From Clytia hemisphaerica (Eukaryota; Cnidaria; Hydrozoa; Leptothecata; Clytiidae), in the NCBI GenBank assembly GCA_902728285.1, contig CACVBU010000292.1:1430256-1494255 (forward strand): a DNA stretch of 64,000 nt. Reading direction: 5' to 3'. Below, in pieces: positions 21,799 through 34,900 of this stretch. Numbering within the stretch: the first letter of the stretch is position 1; each line of letters starts with the position of its first letter. The position numbers were made by a program, and so were the translations under genes. The notes beneath the pieces were generated by a model. The model was not told the DNA's origin, made no database searches, and saw nothing but the letters and a program-made list of their open reading frames with translations.

Positions 21799-22990
21799 AA
21801 ACATTTATATCAGAATTAGTACCGAATGCTATATGAACAAATTTAGTTTGCCCCACTTCAATAATACTTTTACATACCTTATTGGTAGAAAGTTTGTTGA
21901 CAAAAAGTGACAAAGAAATCGCATGGTGACAAAAGTATTGGCTGGTGAATTTATTATTTTATTTTGTTTCATACGCTCTCAGGCCTTAATTCATCTAAAA
22001 ACCTGGAGGACAATAAAACTGTTCATTGTTAATTACTAGCAACAAAATCTTTTTACTGATAATGTTTACTGATAATTCAATTTTTATGTTTTTTTGTAAG
22101 TCTGTTATAGTTGGCAAAGTCCGTTAGCTTGTTTTCACATTCACACACTTTTATACCTAGACAGGGTAAACTTTAAATATATTTACATAATTCAGTCATT
22201 TTAGCTATTTTTTTTTCAGTTATTTTTAAAGACATTTTACTTGGTTTTGTGTTTTATTCATACCTTAATAAAGGGATTTTTGCCATTTACTGTGATTGGT
22301 GATTTCTAAAAACAAAGTCAAAATTTGGAAGTCACTGTTTACATGAAATTAAAAAGCTTTAATCCCAAAATGTACGTTTTTTTGTGTTGTTTAAAATTAC
22401 TTAGACTGTGAATTATTTTTCCTTGACAAAAATCTCAAACTTTAAACAATAGGAAAATTCTTTGAATGCAAGATTCTAAATTTTTGATATCAGTGTATAT
22501 TGAGATATCAGAGTAAATGGCAAATATTCCTAACTGTGCAGTAGTGCGTCACTCTTGAATTTCTGTTGTATATATTTTTCAAGACCACTATACCAGCTAA
22601 ATTCCATTTGAAAGTACCTTATGTCCATACTCCTTTGAGTAGAAGGAAAATGTCTTTCAGTAAAAAAAAGTAACTGCTTTGGTAAACTTGTGTACAAAAA
22701 AAAGCTAGAAAGCAGCTGATACAAAAAATATGCAAAAATGCTTAGTGCCATCTGAGATCATATTTTATCATTAAATCTTTGTAAATCTGCTAACTTTTTA
22801 TTCTTCTCAAGATTCAGATGTCAGTCTCTTCATTCTATATTTTTTGTTATAATAAAGTTGTTACAACACAAAGGCTTTCCCCCAAATATCAAGGATCTTG
22901 AATCTTACTTTGACTATATGACAATTCATAATTAATTATTCATATAATTCTTTTCACAAATAATTGAAACAAATAGAAAGTAAAGTCAAA
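21799..22990. other. Spacer between the Mab-21-like gene and MFSD1
   Basis: Contains the 3' untranslated region of the Mab-21-like gene (AATAAA at 22012) and the presumed MFSD1 promoter and 5' untranslated region. It is AT-rich with no coding signal or TIR element that I could define. Confidence 0.5.
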
Positions 22991-25900
22991 ATGGGCAGTG
23001 ATAATTACGATTCTTCGACCAAAGAAGATGAAGATGATGTTGATGACATAAAATTGACAGGATGTGGAGCATTACCATGTTGTGATCCAAGAAGTGCTGG
23101 CCATCGGTTCACCGTTCTCATCTTCATTTGTTTTCTCAGTTTTGGTTTGTAGTTTGTAATATTTTTTAAATTATTATTCTCTTTCAAGAGTTAAAAAACT
23201 GTTCATTGTGTAAACAAAGCAATATCTGATATGGGTGAATTTTGACTTGTGTTTGACTTGACTACTTTTGAATCTTTTAACTTCTATTGTTGTTACATTA
23301 AAAATAAAACCCATCTTCTTTTTCTGTATTCAGGAAGTTACTTTTGCTTTGACAATCCTGCAGCTTTACAGAAACAGATCACTACAGTAAGTCTTTCTGA
23401 CAAGCCCTTTTGTATAACAATATCTTTAAGGTGATCAACATTTTGTTTCGTAGTATAAGGAAAACTGTCAACTGCAATATTGCAACTTTCCCAATTATTT
23501 GTTTGAGAGATCTTCCGCCTGGTAATATCTTCTTTGTTCCTGAGTTAAACCTCAACTAATTTTTGCCTCATCGTGCAAGAAACCAAAACAAAAGAATATT
23601 GACAGAACCTGTTTATATTTCAATTTATCAGAACTTGACCTTTGGAGAAAATAGGCAAATAATATAAGAGGTTTCAATTAGGATCATAAAAAGATATCAG
23701 AGATTTTGCTCGCTCAGAAAAATTTTGTAGTATTTTCTGCTAACCGTGAAGTAATTTATAGGTAATTTTTAATTTTAATTTTAGACATATTTTATGAAGA
23801 AAATAACATCCAAACTTTGTTTTTGTGTAATTTTGAGTTTCTCTTATATATAGGATATGAAAGTCAACACAGAGAAGTTTATGTTGTTGTATTCACTTTA
23901 CTCATGGCCGAATGTTGTTCTGTGTTTCTTCGGTGGATTTTTATTGGATAAAGTGTTTGGCATCAGACTGGGTACAATCATATTTGGGCTTTTCGTTTGT
24001 GTTGGACAGGTATGATAAGTTCACCTGATTTTGATAAGATACTTAAATAATTGGTCATTTGAAGTAATAAAAATGACGCATTCTTCAGAAAAAGTAACAA
24101 AATTGTTTTATTACTGGCTAAAGACCAACCAAATCAAATAAGAGCTTGTATAAACTCCATATCGTCCCGATTTTTTAAATTTTGAAAGTCTTGCAAAACG
24201 CTTAAAAACTTACGCCAAAGCCTTCATAAAACAATCAATTTTGATCAATTGACCTAGATCAATTTAAAAGTGAATAATTAATTTTACTTATATGCTTTTG
24301 TCAAGATGAGGTTGATGATTGTCATAACTAATTCGATTTTTAATTCTGCAGGTTATTTTTTCGTTGGGAGCTGTTTTTGATTCTTATACAATGATGGAAG
24401 CTGGTCGTTTCGTATTTGGGTAAGTAAAGAATTTAGCAAAGTTCTTAAAGAGGCTTTTCCATCTGAAAATTTTGCATAATTTACCAAAATTTTCAGAATG
24501 AGTGCAAGTTTTCTGAGAAAAAATGCATTTTTCCGTCTCAGACAAAAAGCCTTGCTTTGACCATTGTAAAATGATAGAAACAAAAAGTGATTGAAAATTT
24601 AGCAAAATTTAATGGCTATTCATAAAGATTTTGGCTTTTATCTGTTCGCCATTGCTGTCTTCACATTGACTTCACTAAAATTTGGACATTTAAAAGTAAC
24701 ATCAAAAACTATGATCACATTTGATGGAACTGGACACTCAAATGAAGTAGTCCTGTTGGCATGTGCAGGAAGCATTTAAAAAATAATTTATCATTTTCAA
24801 TTCAATTCTACTTTAGTATTGGTGGGGAATCTTTAGCTGTAGCTCAGAACACTTATGCTGTTTCCTGGTTCAAGGGTGCTGAATTGAACATGGTCTTCGG
24901 ACTTCAACTAAGTTTTTCTCGTGTGGTAAGTGCTCTCTTTATAATTATGTTTATGTAAAAAAAATTTATTTGTCTCTACCGGGTGACCCACGAAAAAGTT
25001 CAGACGTTTCCCGACACTGAGGGAACAAAGTCCCAAAGTGCTTACTTTGATTTAAAAGGATATCCAAAACTTAAAAAAGCAACAGACCAAACTTGTTCCT
25101 ACATCAGTCCAAATTCATTTCGAAAGGAAACTGAAAAAACACGTAAAAAAGACGTATAAATTGATTTCCAAATTTTAAGTTTAGATATCTACTTTCTAAA
25201 TGATCAAACCAAGACTTTGGGAATTTGTTCGCCTCAAGACATTGAAAACTTCTGAATTTTCGTGTCACCCGGTATTATATGAAAAATCTTTACTAGGATG
25301 AACTTTTTCTGAACAGAGAAAGTGCCTACTTGCAACATTTAAAAAAGCATGTAAACTTAAAAAGAAGCAAATTCACCACGCAACCCCTACCGAAAGGGAC
25401 TGACCCCCCTACGATTCATTTCTCCTTGTGTTTTGTGTATAATAAGACTAACGCTTTAAAAAAGAAAAATATACGCATGCATTTTAACTTTGTTTTGAAA
25501 ATGAAAGAATAGATGCAAGGTAGACACTTTCTCTATGTGTTACTAGATGTTTTCTGCTTGAATTTCAAGTATATATATATGTTTTTTTTCAGGGAAGTAC
25601 TGTCAACATGAATGTTATGGGCCCAATGTATAAATTTCTTGAAAAAAGAATTGATAAAGAGTCTTACGTTATCCTTGGTTGGACCTTGATGGTCGGTAAG
25701 AATGATCTATATCATGAATACTCATCTTGTCAATAATTTGAACATTTCGTAATACTATCAGTATTCTCAACTTCAGTTGAGCTTGAATCTGATGAAGTTT
25801 GTCTGCGTGTCACAAAAGCTTTAGGGCAGCCTGGAGACTTAAAAATAGTCAAATTTGGCTGAAATTTGGCACACTTTTTCCTTGGATGAATATCTTGAGG

Positions 25901-28900
25901 CGTTTTTTTATTTTTCAAAAAAAGCATCTGGAGTTGTCTTGAGCATAGTTAGGTGCGCTATGCAGGTTCAACTATTCACCATTTTAGCCTCAAATATATA
26001 AGAAAATCAATCACGTTTACCACCTGACATGGTTTCCTTTTTTATTATTACATCATTATAGCTACGAAAAAAAGACTTGGTAATCTGTGGACTTCAATTT
26101 ATGTTGAATTTTCCTTGAATTTTCCTTGTTTTTGCAGGTTTTTTGTTTTGTTTACTGTCGTTGTTCTGCAGTTTAGCCATGGCATTTTTCGACAAAAGAG
26201 CAGCAAGAATTTTAAAGAAACAGGATGCACAAACAGGTTTGTCTTTCTTTGTTGTGGTTTCAAATTCAAAGGGAACTATTTTTGCACTTTTTTCAACTTT
26301 ATAAAAACCAATTATTTATACATCAAGATGAGAATATTATGTAAAAACCTCTCTACTTTTCCTTTTGTTTCATAGTAAAAAAAGGACCTGCCTTATTGCG
26401 CAAAAATAAGTAGACGCAAAATTAACAGCCTTGAAATTAATACAGATTTTATTTGCATATTCAAGTCGACACCACGGTTGGGTTTAATTAAAGGGGTTTT
26501 AATTAACACAAAATTTCTTATATGTCTCTTTGTTTTCGTGTAATATGGGCATTTTTTAATACCTTAAGGGAAGAAATTTTTGCGAAAAGAAATTTAATTT
26601 GCCAGTTCACAGCTCAAAATTGGTAAGTCTCGCAGAATTTAATTTTGCAGTTTGAGAGAATTTTTTGTTTTCATTTTGGCTGATTTTGCCCTAAAAAGAC
26701 CAATTTTAGATGTGATTTTTCAAATCTTGAGAAAGTTCTTGTTTTGCGGATTTAATTTCGCAGATATGCCAAAAACTGCAAAATACACACCTTGAAAAGT
26801 TATATCAATGCAGTCAAAACATGTGATTACTGGAAATAGTTCACATGATTTTATTCCCATGTTACTTGCTTTACAACTTACAGCTGATAACTTTGTTAGT
26901 GTCAATAAATTCGAACCAATCAGAAATAAATGTCATATAAGCACATATAATTTTTGAGTAAAAGCGTGATTTGGGCTCCAGACTTTAATTTTGCAACCTG
27001 TGTATTAAATTCCGCAAAAATTTGTTCCACAAAAATTTCTTCCCTTATGGTAATTTTCTTTATTTCCAAATGTATTGTTTTAATAGGTGAAGAAATCAGG
27101 ATAACAGACGTCAAAGATTTTCCATTATCTGTGTGGCTGATTTTCATCATTTGCGTTACATACTATGTCGCCGTATTCCCTTTTATCAGTTTGGGACTGT
27201 AAGAAAAATTGTTTTGTATTTTTAATTCAAATGTTTTTATTTTTCATTCTTTTTTATTAGATTTTAACAGGAGTTTTTTTCATTTTCAGTTGGTTGTACA
27301 TTTTTAGAAGCGACTCAAATCAGTTTTTAGGGGAATGTTCTTTGGCTTTTCTATCTTGTTATTCCCAAAAGCACTTCCTCACTTTTTTATGACCAAACAT
27401 TTTTTAGACAGATAATTTTTTTACAAGCTCTGTCTTATTTGATTTGGTTGGTCGTTAACCAGTACTAAAACAATTTTGTTGCTTTTTCTAAAGACACAAT
27501 ATTTTTTAGATATGGTGTAATTTTTTTCTACTCATTCTTTCATTGCATTTCATTTACAATAATTATAACATATTCTTTATTGACAGGGTATATTTTGAAG
27601 CCAAGTATGACTTAGATGCATCTAAAGCTAACATAGTGAATAGGTAAAAGAAATTGTTACTCTCAGATGTCTAATAAACGCCCCTCCCGACCCGTTTGTT
27701 AATTTTTGAAAATATTTTAACCTGTCAAAAGAAGATTCTTATTTTGCTCTAAATAGCTAGACTATAAACCATGACCAGCTGACAATTTAAAGTAAAATAA
27801 AACGAAGGATAATCCGAAAAATTTCACCATCATAATCTTAATTAGAAAAATGACGATAAATGTTGTTGTTAAAAATTCTATATTTCGTGTACATCTAACA
27901 CATCTTTCAGGAGAAATAAAATTGAAATTCACAAATCTGCATCTTATGTTAAAAAGTAGAGAATAATTACAGTAATTAAAATCGTAAAAAATCGTAAAAA
28001 AATCGTAAAAAGTTCATTCAAAAAAGATACAAATCTCTAGACGCTTTTAAGCCATTGTTTAGAACTGGCTTGAGGCGTTTGATATATAAAGCTTCTTTGA
28101 ATAAGATAGAGGACCAATTATCACTTGAATCAATAACTTTTGTATTGTCATTAACAATGTTAATTCTAATAGAACGATAATTAGGTTTATCAACACCGAA
28201 AGTCAAGAGGGTCGTTAAATATTCGATTTCAGAGCACTCCTTCAGATGGTCATGTATAGCACTGTCCTTCTTCATAGCGTGCTCTTGACAACGAGTAAAT
28301 AAGTTCCTCTCCGTTTTTCCAACATAAGAATCACCACACCCAGGACAAACAAATTGATAAACCACGTTAGATTTGTATCTCAAAGGTGTCGGGTCTTTCA
28401 TGTTTGTGTAAAAACCCAATTTATGAGTGGAATATGTTGTTCTAAACTTAATTGCAACATCTGTTTTGCAACAATATCGCAATTTTCTTTGTAATGACGT
28501 AACTAGTTGATCACCAGCAGGACCAGCATACGGAAGACTTAACCAAATAGTTGTAGGTTGTTTTTGTTCAGGATTCTCAACAACAGGTTCTCTAGGTTTG
28601 TTGAATTTGGATAATTTTGTTCACGATATGACGAGGAAAGTTGTTCCAGGAAGCGAATTTTCGAATTACACTGAGTTCCTTCTTCAGTTTTGTTGGATGG
28701 CAAAGTTTAGATGCTCGATTAGCAAGGCTGGAAATCCAAGCTTTACGGTAAGACCATGGCGAATAGCTATTAAATCTGTGTACAAGCCGGTGTTGGTACC
28801 TTTACGAAATATGGATAAGCCGTCAGGTGAGATTTCCAGATCCAAGAAATGAGGAACCTCATTTTCAAATTTGTCAACTGTAAATTGGAGGTTTTTGTTA

Positions 28901-31900
28901 AACTTGTTCAACGAACTGTGAACTTGATCAATATTTTCAGGACGAATAACTAAAAGTGTGTCATCAACATATCTTTTGTAAAATTTGATCAGACCAGAAT
29001 CAATATAAGGCTGTATAACTTTCTGCTCTAGTTCAGTCATAATTATATTGGCTAGTACAGGTCCTAAGGAGCTACCCATACTCACGCCATCTAACTGTTC
29101 ATATAGGATGTTATTAGCAGAAAATACAGTCTTGGTGCACGTATCCTTTATCAGTTTTCTGAGTATATTCTTCGAAATGGTGGTTTGGACTAAGTTTTGG
29201 TTGTAAAATCATCATTGATCGCATTTACAACCAAAACTTAGTCCAAACCACCATTTCGAAGAATATACTCAGAAAACTGATAAAGGATACGTGCACCAAG
29301 ACTGTATTTTCTGCTAATAACATCCTATATGAACAGTTAGATGGCGTGAGTATGGGTAGCTCCTTAGGACCTGTACTAGCCAATATAATTATGACTGAAC
29401 TAGAGCAGAAAGTTATACAGCCTTATATTGATTCTGGTCTGATCAAATTTTACAAAAGATATGTTGATGACACACTTTTAGTTATTCGTCCTGAAAATAT
29501 TGATCAAGTTCACAGTTCGTTGAACAAGTTTAACAAAAACCTCCAATTTACAGTTGACAAATTTGAAAATGAGGTTCCTCATTTCTTGGATCTGGAAATC
29601 TCACCTGACGGCTTATCCATATTTCGTAAAGGTACCAACACCGGCTTGTACACAGATTTTAATAGCTATTCGCCATGGTCTTACCGTAAAGCTTGGATTT
29701 CCAGCCTTGCTAATCGAGCATCTAAACTTTGCCATCCAACAAAACTGAAGAAGGAACTCAGTGTAATTCGAAAATTCGCTTCCTGGAACAACTTTCCTCG
29801 TCATATCGTGAACAAAATTATCCAAAATTCAACCAAACCTAGAGAACCTGTTGTTGAGAATCCTGAACAAAAACAACCTACAACTATTTGGTTAAGTCTT
29901 CCGTATGCTGGTCCTGCTGGTGATCAACTAGTTACGTCATTACAAAGAAAATTGCGATATTGTTGCAAAACAGATGTTGCAATTAAGTTTAGAACAACAT
30001 ATTCCACTCATAAATTGGGTTTTTACACAAACATGAAAGACCCGACACCTTTGAGATACAAATCTAACGTGGTTTATCAATTTGTTTGTCCTGGGTGTGG
30101 TGATTCTTATGTTGGAAAAACGGAGAGGAACTTATTTACTCGTTGTCAAGAGCACGCTATGAAGAAGGACAGTGCTATACATGACCATCTGAAGGAGTGC
30201 TCTGAAATCGAATATTTAACGACCCTCTTGACTTTCGGTGTTGATAAACCTAATTATCGTTCTATTAGAATTAACATTGTTAATGACAATACAAAAGTTA
30301 TTGATTCAAGTGATAATTGGTCCTCTATCTTATTCAAAGAAGCTTTATATATCAAACGCCTCAAGCCAGTTCTAAACAATGGCTTAAAAGCGTCTAGAGA
30401 TTTGTATCTTTTTTGAATGAACTTTTTACGATTTTTTTTACGATTTTTTACGATTTTAATTACTGTAATTATTCTCTACTTTTTAACATAAGATGCAGAT
30501 TTGTGAATTTCAATTTTATTTCTCCTGAAAGATGTGTTAGATGTACACGAAATATAGAATTTTTAACAACAACATTTATCGTCATTTTTCTAATTAAGAT
30601 TATGATGGTGAAATTTTTCGGATTATCCTTCGTTTTATTTTAGCTAGACTATGATAGGGGTATTTCTTTCTCAAGTCTATTCGTTTAAGTGTGAACCCTT
30701 TTTGCTACCTCTTTTAACCACCCTCATCGAATAAGTATTATACCTTATTACACGAATATTACTAGGCAAGTATTCAACGGCCTTGAAATTAACACGAATT
30801 TTATTTGCTTTTCAAGGTCATCACTGCTGGCTTTAATAGACCTTATCGGAGTTTTTTATTTTTCTAAAAAAGTGATGCATTGTGAGATTGTTTCGGGAGT
30901 ATTACAATAGAATTCCCTTGAGAAATGCCACAATGCATCGCTTTTTTAGAAAAATCAAAAACTCCGATAAGATCTATTAAAGGGGTTTTTATTAACACAA
31001 AATTTTTCAATTCGTGTTACTAAAAAACGACTAGTAATATTCGTGTAATAAGGTAATTACAGTGAAATTTTTTCCACAATGTAATCAAAATAGACTGCAC
31101 ACTTTAATGATATTCTATACAATTTTTGTTGCTTTCTTTCAGTTTGGTGTATCTGATTTCTGCTGGAGCTTCCCCAATACTTGGGTTGTATGTCGATAAA
31201 GTCGGTTATAACTTGTATCAGTGTAAGCTCTGTTTTTCTTAAATTTTAGCTTTATCAGTCTCATGCAGATCAAATTATTATTATGACAATTTGATCTTCT
31301 TCATTAAAAACCAATAAGAGAGATGTGTGGTGGTGTATCATGGCTCCGCCCCCCCCCCACTTATTTGGGTGGGGGGTGTAAATCTAAAATCGGCCTAAAA
31401 GTGGGTGGAAGCTGTCTCTTTTTTTAAACTCAGGGGGGGGGGCTAAAAAAGTGGGGCGACCTGAAGGGCTGCACTAAAGTTCTGGGGGCTAATTACAATA
31501 ATTAAGAAATTGCACTGAACCTTCTTATATGTTTTTAAAAATATATATAATTTTTCTTCAGATTTCTTTTAAAAAATGTCGGGGGGACCTAGAACCCCAT
31601 TCGGAGCCATGGTGTATCATTTTACTCAAGTAGTTATACTTCTATCTTATTTTTTAGTGATTGCTGCTATTTGCATGACAATTGGAGCACATGCGATGCT
31701 GGCATTCAGCACGACAATCAGTCCTTATATTGCTATGGTTTGAATTTATTTTTCTATTTTAAACTAGCCTTTGTTATTGAATAGCTCTAGAGCTTTATAT
31801 TAGTCTTATACTTTTTAGGGTTTTAGCAAAGTAGCTGTGATTATGATAATACCCTAGGATATTATTTTAAATACGCTATAACGTCAATAGAACCAATCGT

Positions 31901-34900
31901 TTTGATTGTGGTCGATGATCGATTAGATTGTCCGTTTAGTCCGAGTATCATCAGCGAGTTTATGAACCAGTTTTATGATAAACAAAAGTGCTTTACTATT
32001 GTCGCCAGTCAGGATCTAGAGGCAAATGAAAACCCTCTCTGCCACAGAAACATCTTATAAACTCTCCATGGTCTAATCAAATAGGACTGATTTTAGTACC
32101 TGTTCGAAATCCTTGTTCTTTCTTTCCAAAGAGAAGAATATATATTATTATTATTTTAGATTTTAAATTGAATTCCTCTTTGATTCTATTTGTTGTAGTC
32201 TGTCATGGGTATTGGCTATTCATTATTGGCTTGTGCTTTGTGGCCGTTGGTTGCCATGATCGTACCCGAATATCAACTGGGAACTGCATATGGATTGTAA
32301 GATAGAAAATTAATTTTTTCTTTCTTAATGCTCGGAAGTGAACATACAGATAGAGATAACTTTTTGAAAATTTGACTAATCAATGAGATGAGACGAGATT
32401 ACTAGAATTTTTAAGTATAAAAACTTGCAGCTCAAGTGTTGAATTGACATTTCCTGACTATTCATTATACACTATAGCTTCTTGAAGGGTCCAACTTGTG
32501 AATTCCAACTTGTGAATTCCACGACCTTTACCTTATTTTACACGAATCAAATAGTTTTGTATTCGTCTAAACCTTTTTAACTAAAAGTAGCCGTAGTGTA
32601 CTTGAAAAGGGTTAATTTCTCGTACATTAATTCCAAGGTCGTTTCATGAATGTTTATTATCTTCTTACATTCGTGCAATAAGATAGACTTTTCATCATAG
32701 TTCTAAAATATTATTTCCGCTAAAACAATTTTTTTTTCATTTTGCCTTTTTAGTATGCAGTCCATCCAGAATCTTGGTCTAGCTGTTGTCTCTATTATCG
32801 CTGGTAGTATTGTGGATAACAGAGGATATCTCATCTTAGAAGTCTTCTTTTTGGCATGTCTGTCACGTATGTATATCTTGAAACTAAATGATAATAGATA
32901 ATTTTTTCGTCTTGACTAATTTTTTCCACCACTGAGCAATAACTAGCAATATCTTTGCATAGGCGTAAAATGTTTGAAGGATCACATGAAAAAACTAACT
33001 AATTTTGGGAACTTTTGCATAAAAATTTGACTAGGAGATGATTCTATCTATCGATCTATATATTTAAGTAGCATCAGGTCCGAAGATCCATTCTCGCTAC
33101 ATATAAAGATACAATGATAGTCATATAAAAACCTTCATTACATGATTGAACTATAAGAATAAATAAAAGAAAGCCTGAGAGGGTGTTGAGAGTTTAAGGT
33201 ATATGTGAAAGTTAGTTATTCTGACGAAAATTGTGGTTTCAGACTGAAATCTTGAATTCAGATTATAGCCAAAGTTGAGGAAGATTCTGAATCTGTCTTT
33301 CAAAACCTTATGTTTTACTTTAACTTTACATTTTTTTAGTTGCTTTGATCAGTAGCATTCTGCTCTACCTCTCTGATTTATCTTCAAGTGAGTATATTCA
33401 TTTTTTTCAAGGATGATACTGCTGCTGAAACCGTCCCAGTCCTTTTTTCGCATTTATAGACAAGAAAAAGGTGTCAAAAAAGGATTGGATCGAGTTTAGG
33501 GAGACAGTTAAATAATTAAGTGACACACGCCTGACCGTGTAACTACGGTCGAAAAGGTGTATTGAATAATGTCAACTTCACTATGATTTTATTGAAATAC
33601 TTAATTTGTTTCAAATTTCTTATCATAGAATTTATTTACTCACCAGGGGAGGGGGCAGTTATTCTATAACGCAGAGTACCAGGGGCTCCTTTTTTTGCAT
33701 TTAGCACACTTGGCTGAAGGGATGTTGTCCACTTCTAGTTTAAACTGTTTACAGTTAAACATGGTAGAATCTATTCTTTTGTCTCATTAATCATTTTTAT
33801 ATTATTTTATACAGAGAGTGGATTGAATCTGAGTGCCAAAGTACGGAAAGAAGCTAAAAGCAATGCGAAAACAGAAATCAAGTAAGATTTTGAACCTTCA
33901 TGTCTAATTTTGTGGTTTCCAAAATATTCCTTCGTCACCTATCGGGCTCTTTTCTGTATTACCCATACAACAAAGAGAGAAAATGATATCAAGTCGAAAG
34001 GTTTCAAAAGGAAATTTAGTCCTCTTAGATTTGAGTACCTCAAGTGGATTAATTTATGTGAGGATTATATTTCGCCAGTTTTGCTAGTTTCCCCGAAATT
34101 TAGTAGAAACAAGACTTTTTGCTAAAACCCTTTATATAGGAAAATGAAAGAAAATAGTTGAAAAAGATACCGATTCGACAAAATAAGTCCCTCGAAAATT
34201 AAATCATTTATGAATTAAAATGTCTCGCGAAAATATCTGAACATTTATCCACTTATGGTATGCAGTGCTAAAATGTTTTGTGGTGTAATATCATATCAAG
34301 ACTATACCATTTCATTTATATCGTCCTGCTATACAAAGTCTACGTAAAGCCCCTTAAATTGGTGAGGCTTTTTGGCTATTCATGATATGCACTATTGCAT
34401 ATCTTCTGACAGTACATCACGAACCCAACAGCTGATTGGTTGAAAGTGACGTATTGACTGATTTTACGTCACTTACAACCAATCAGCTGTTGGGTCCGTG
34501 ATTTAATGTCGAAGGACATATGAATTTTAAAGTGCACAAAGGCTTCAGGTAAGAAAGAATTTCAGAAAAGATTTGGAAATAATTTTGCTTCAAAAAAATA
34601 TGGACTTCTTTTCTATAGTAACGTGGCAAGCGAGAACAAACCATTATTGGAGAATTATTACACTAAACCACCTCAAGGCACCTCATCTGTCAACATTCAA
34701 CCAAGATCCGCCGCTGCCCTCCGATATCAATTCATTGCTAAACTGGGTGGACCTGTGAGTACAAATTTCTTTAATATTTTTATTTCAGTGAAATTTGTAT
34801 TTTTCTTTGATGATAAAGAAATATAAAGAGTAAACTCATTTCTCCACTGCACTTTACTATGCTGCATGGTGGTAAAAGGATATCGATATAAGAAAAAAAG

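Noticed and set aside
24353..24605. Minus-strand frames across MFSD1 exon 4 and intron 4
   Set aside because: They cross an exon border of a well-supported gene on the other strand and match nothing.
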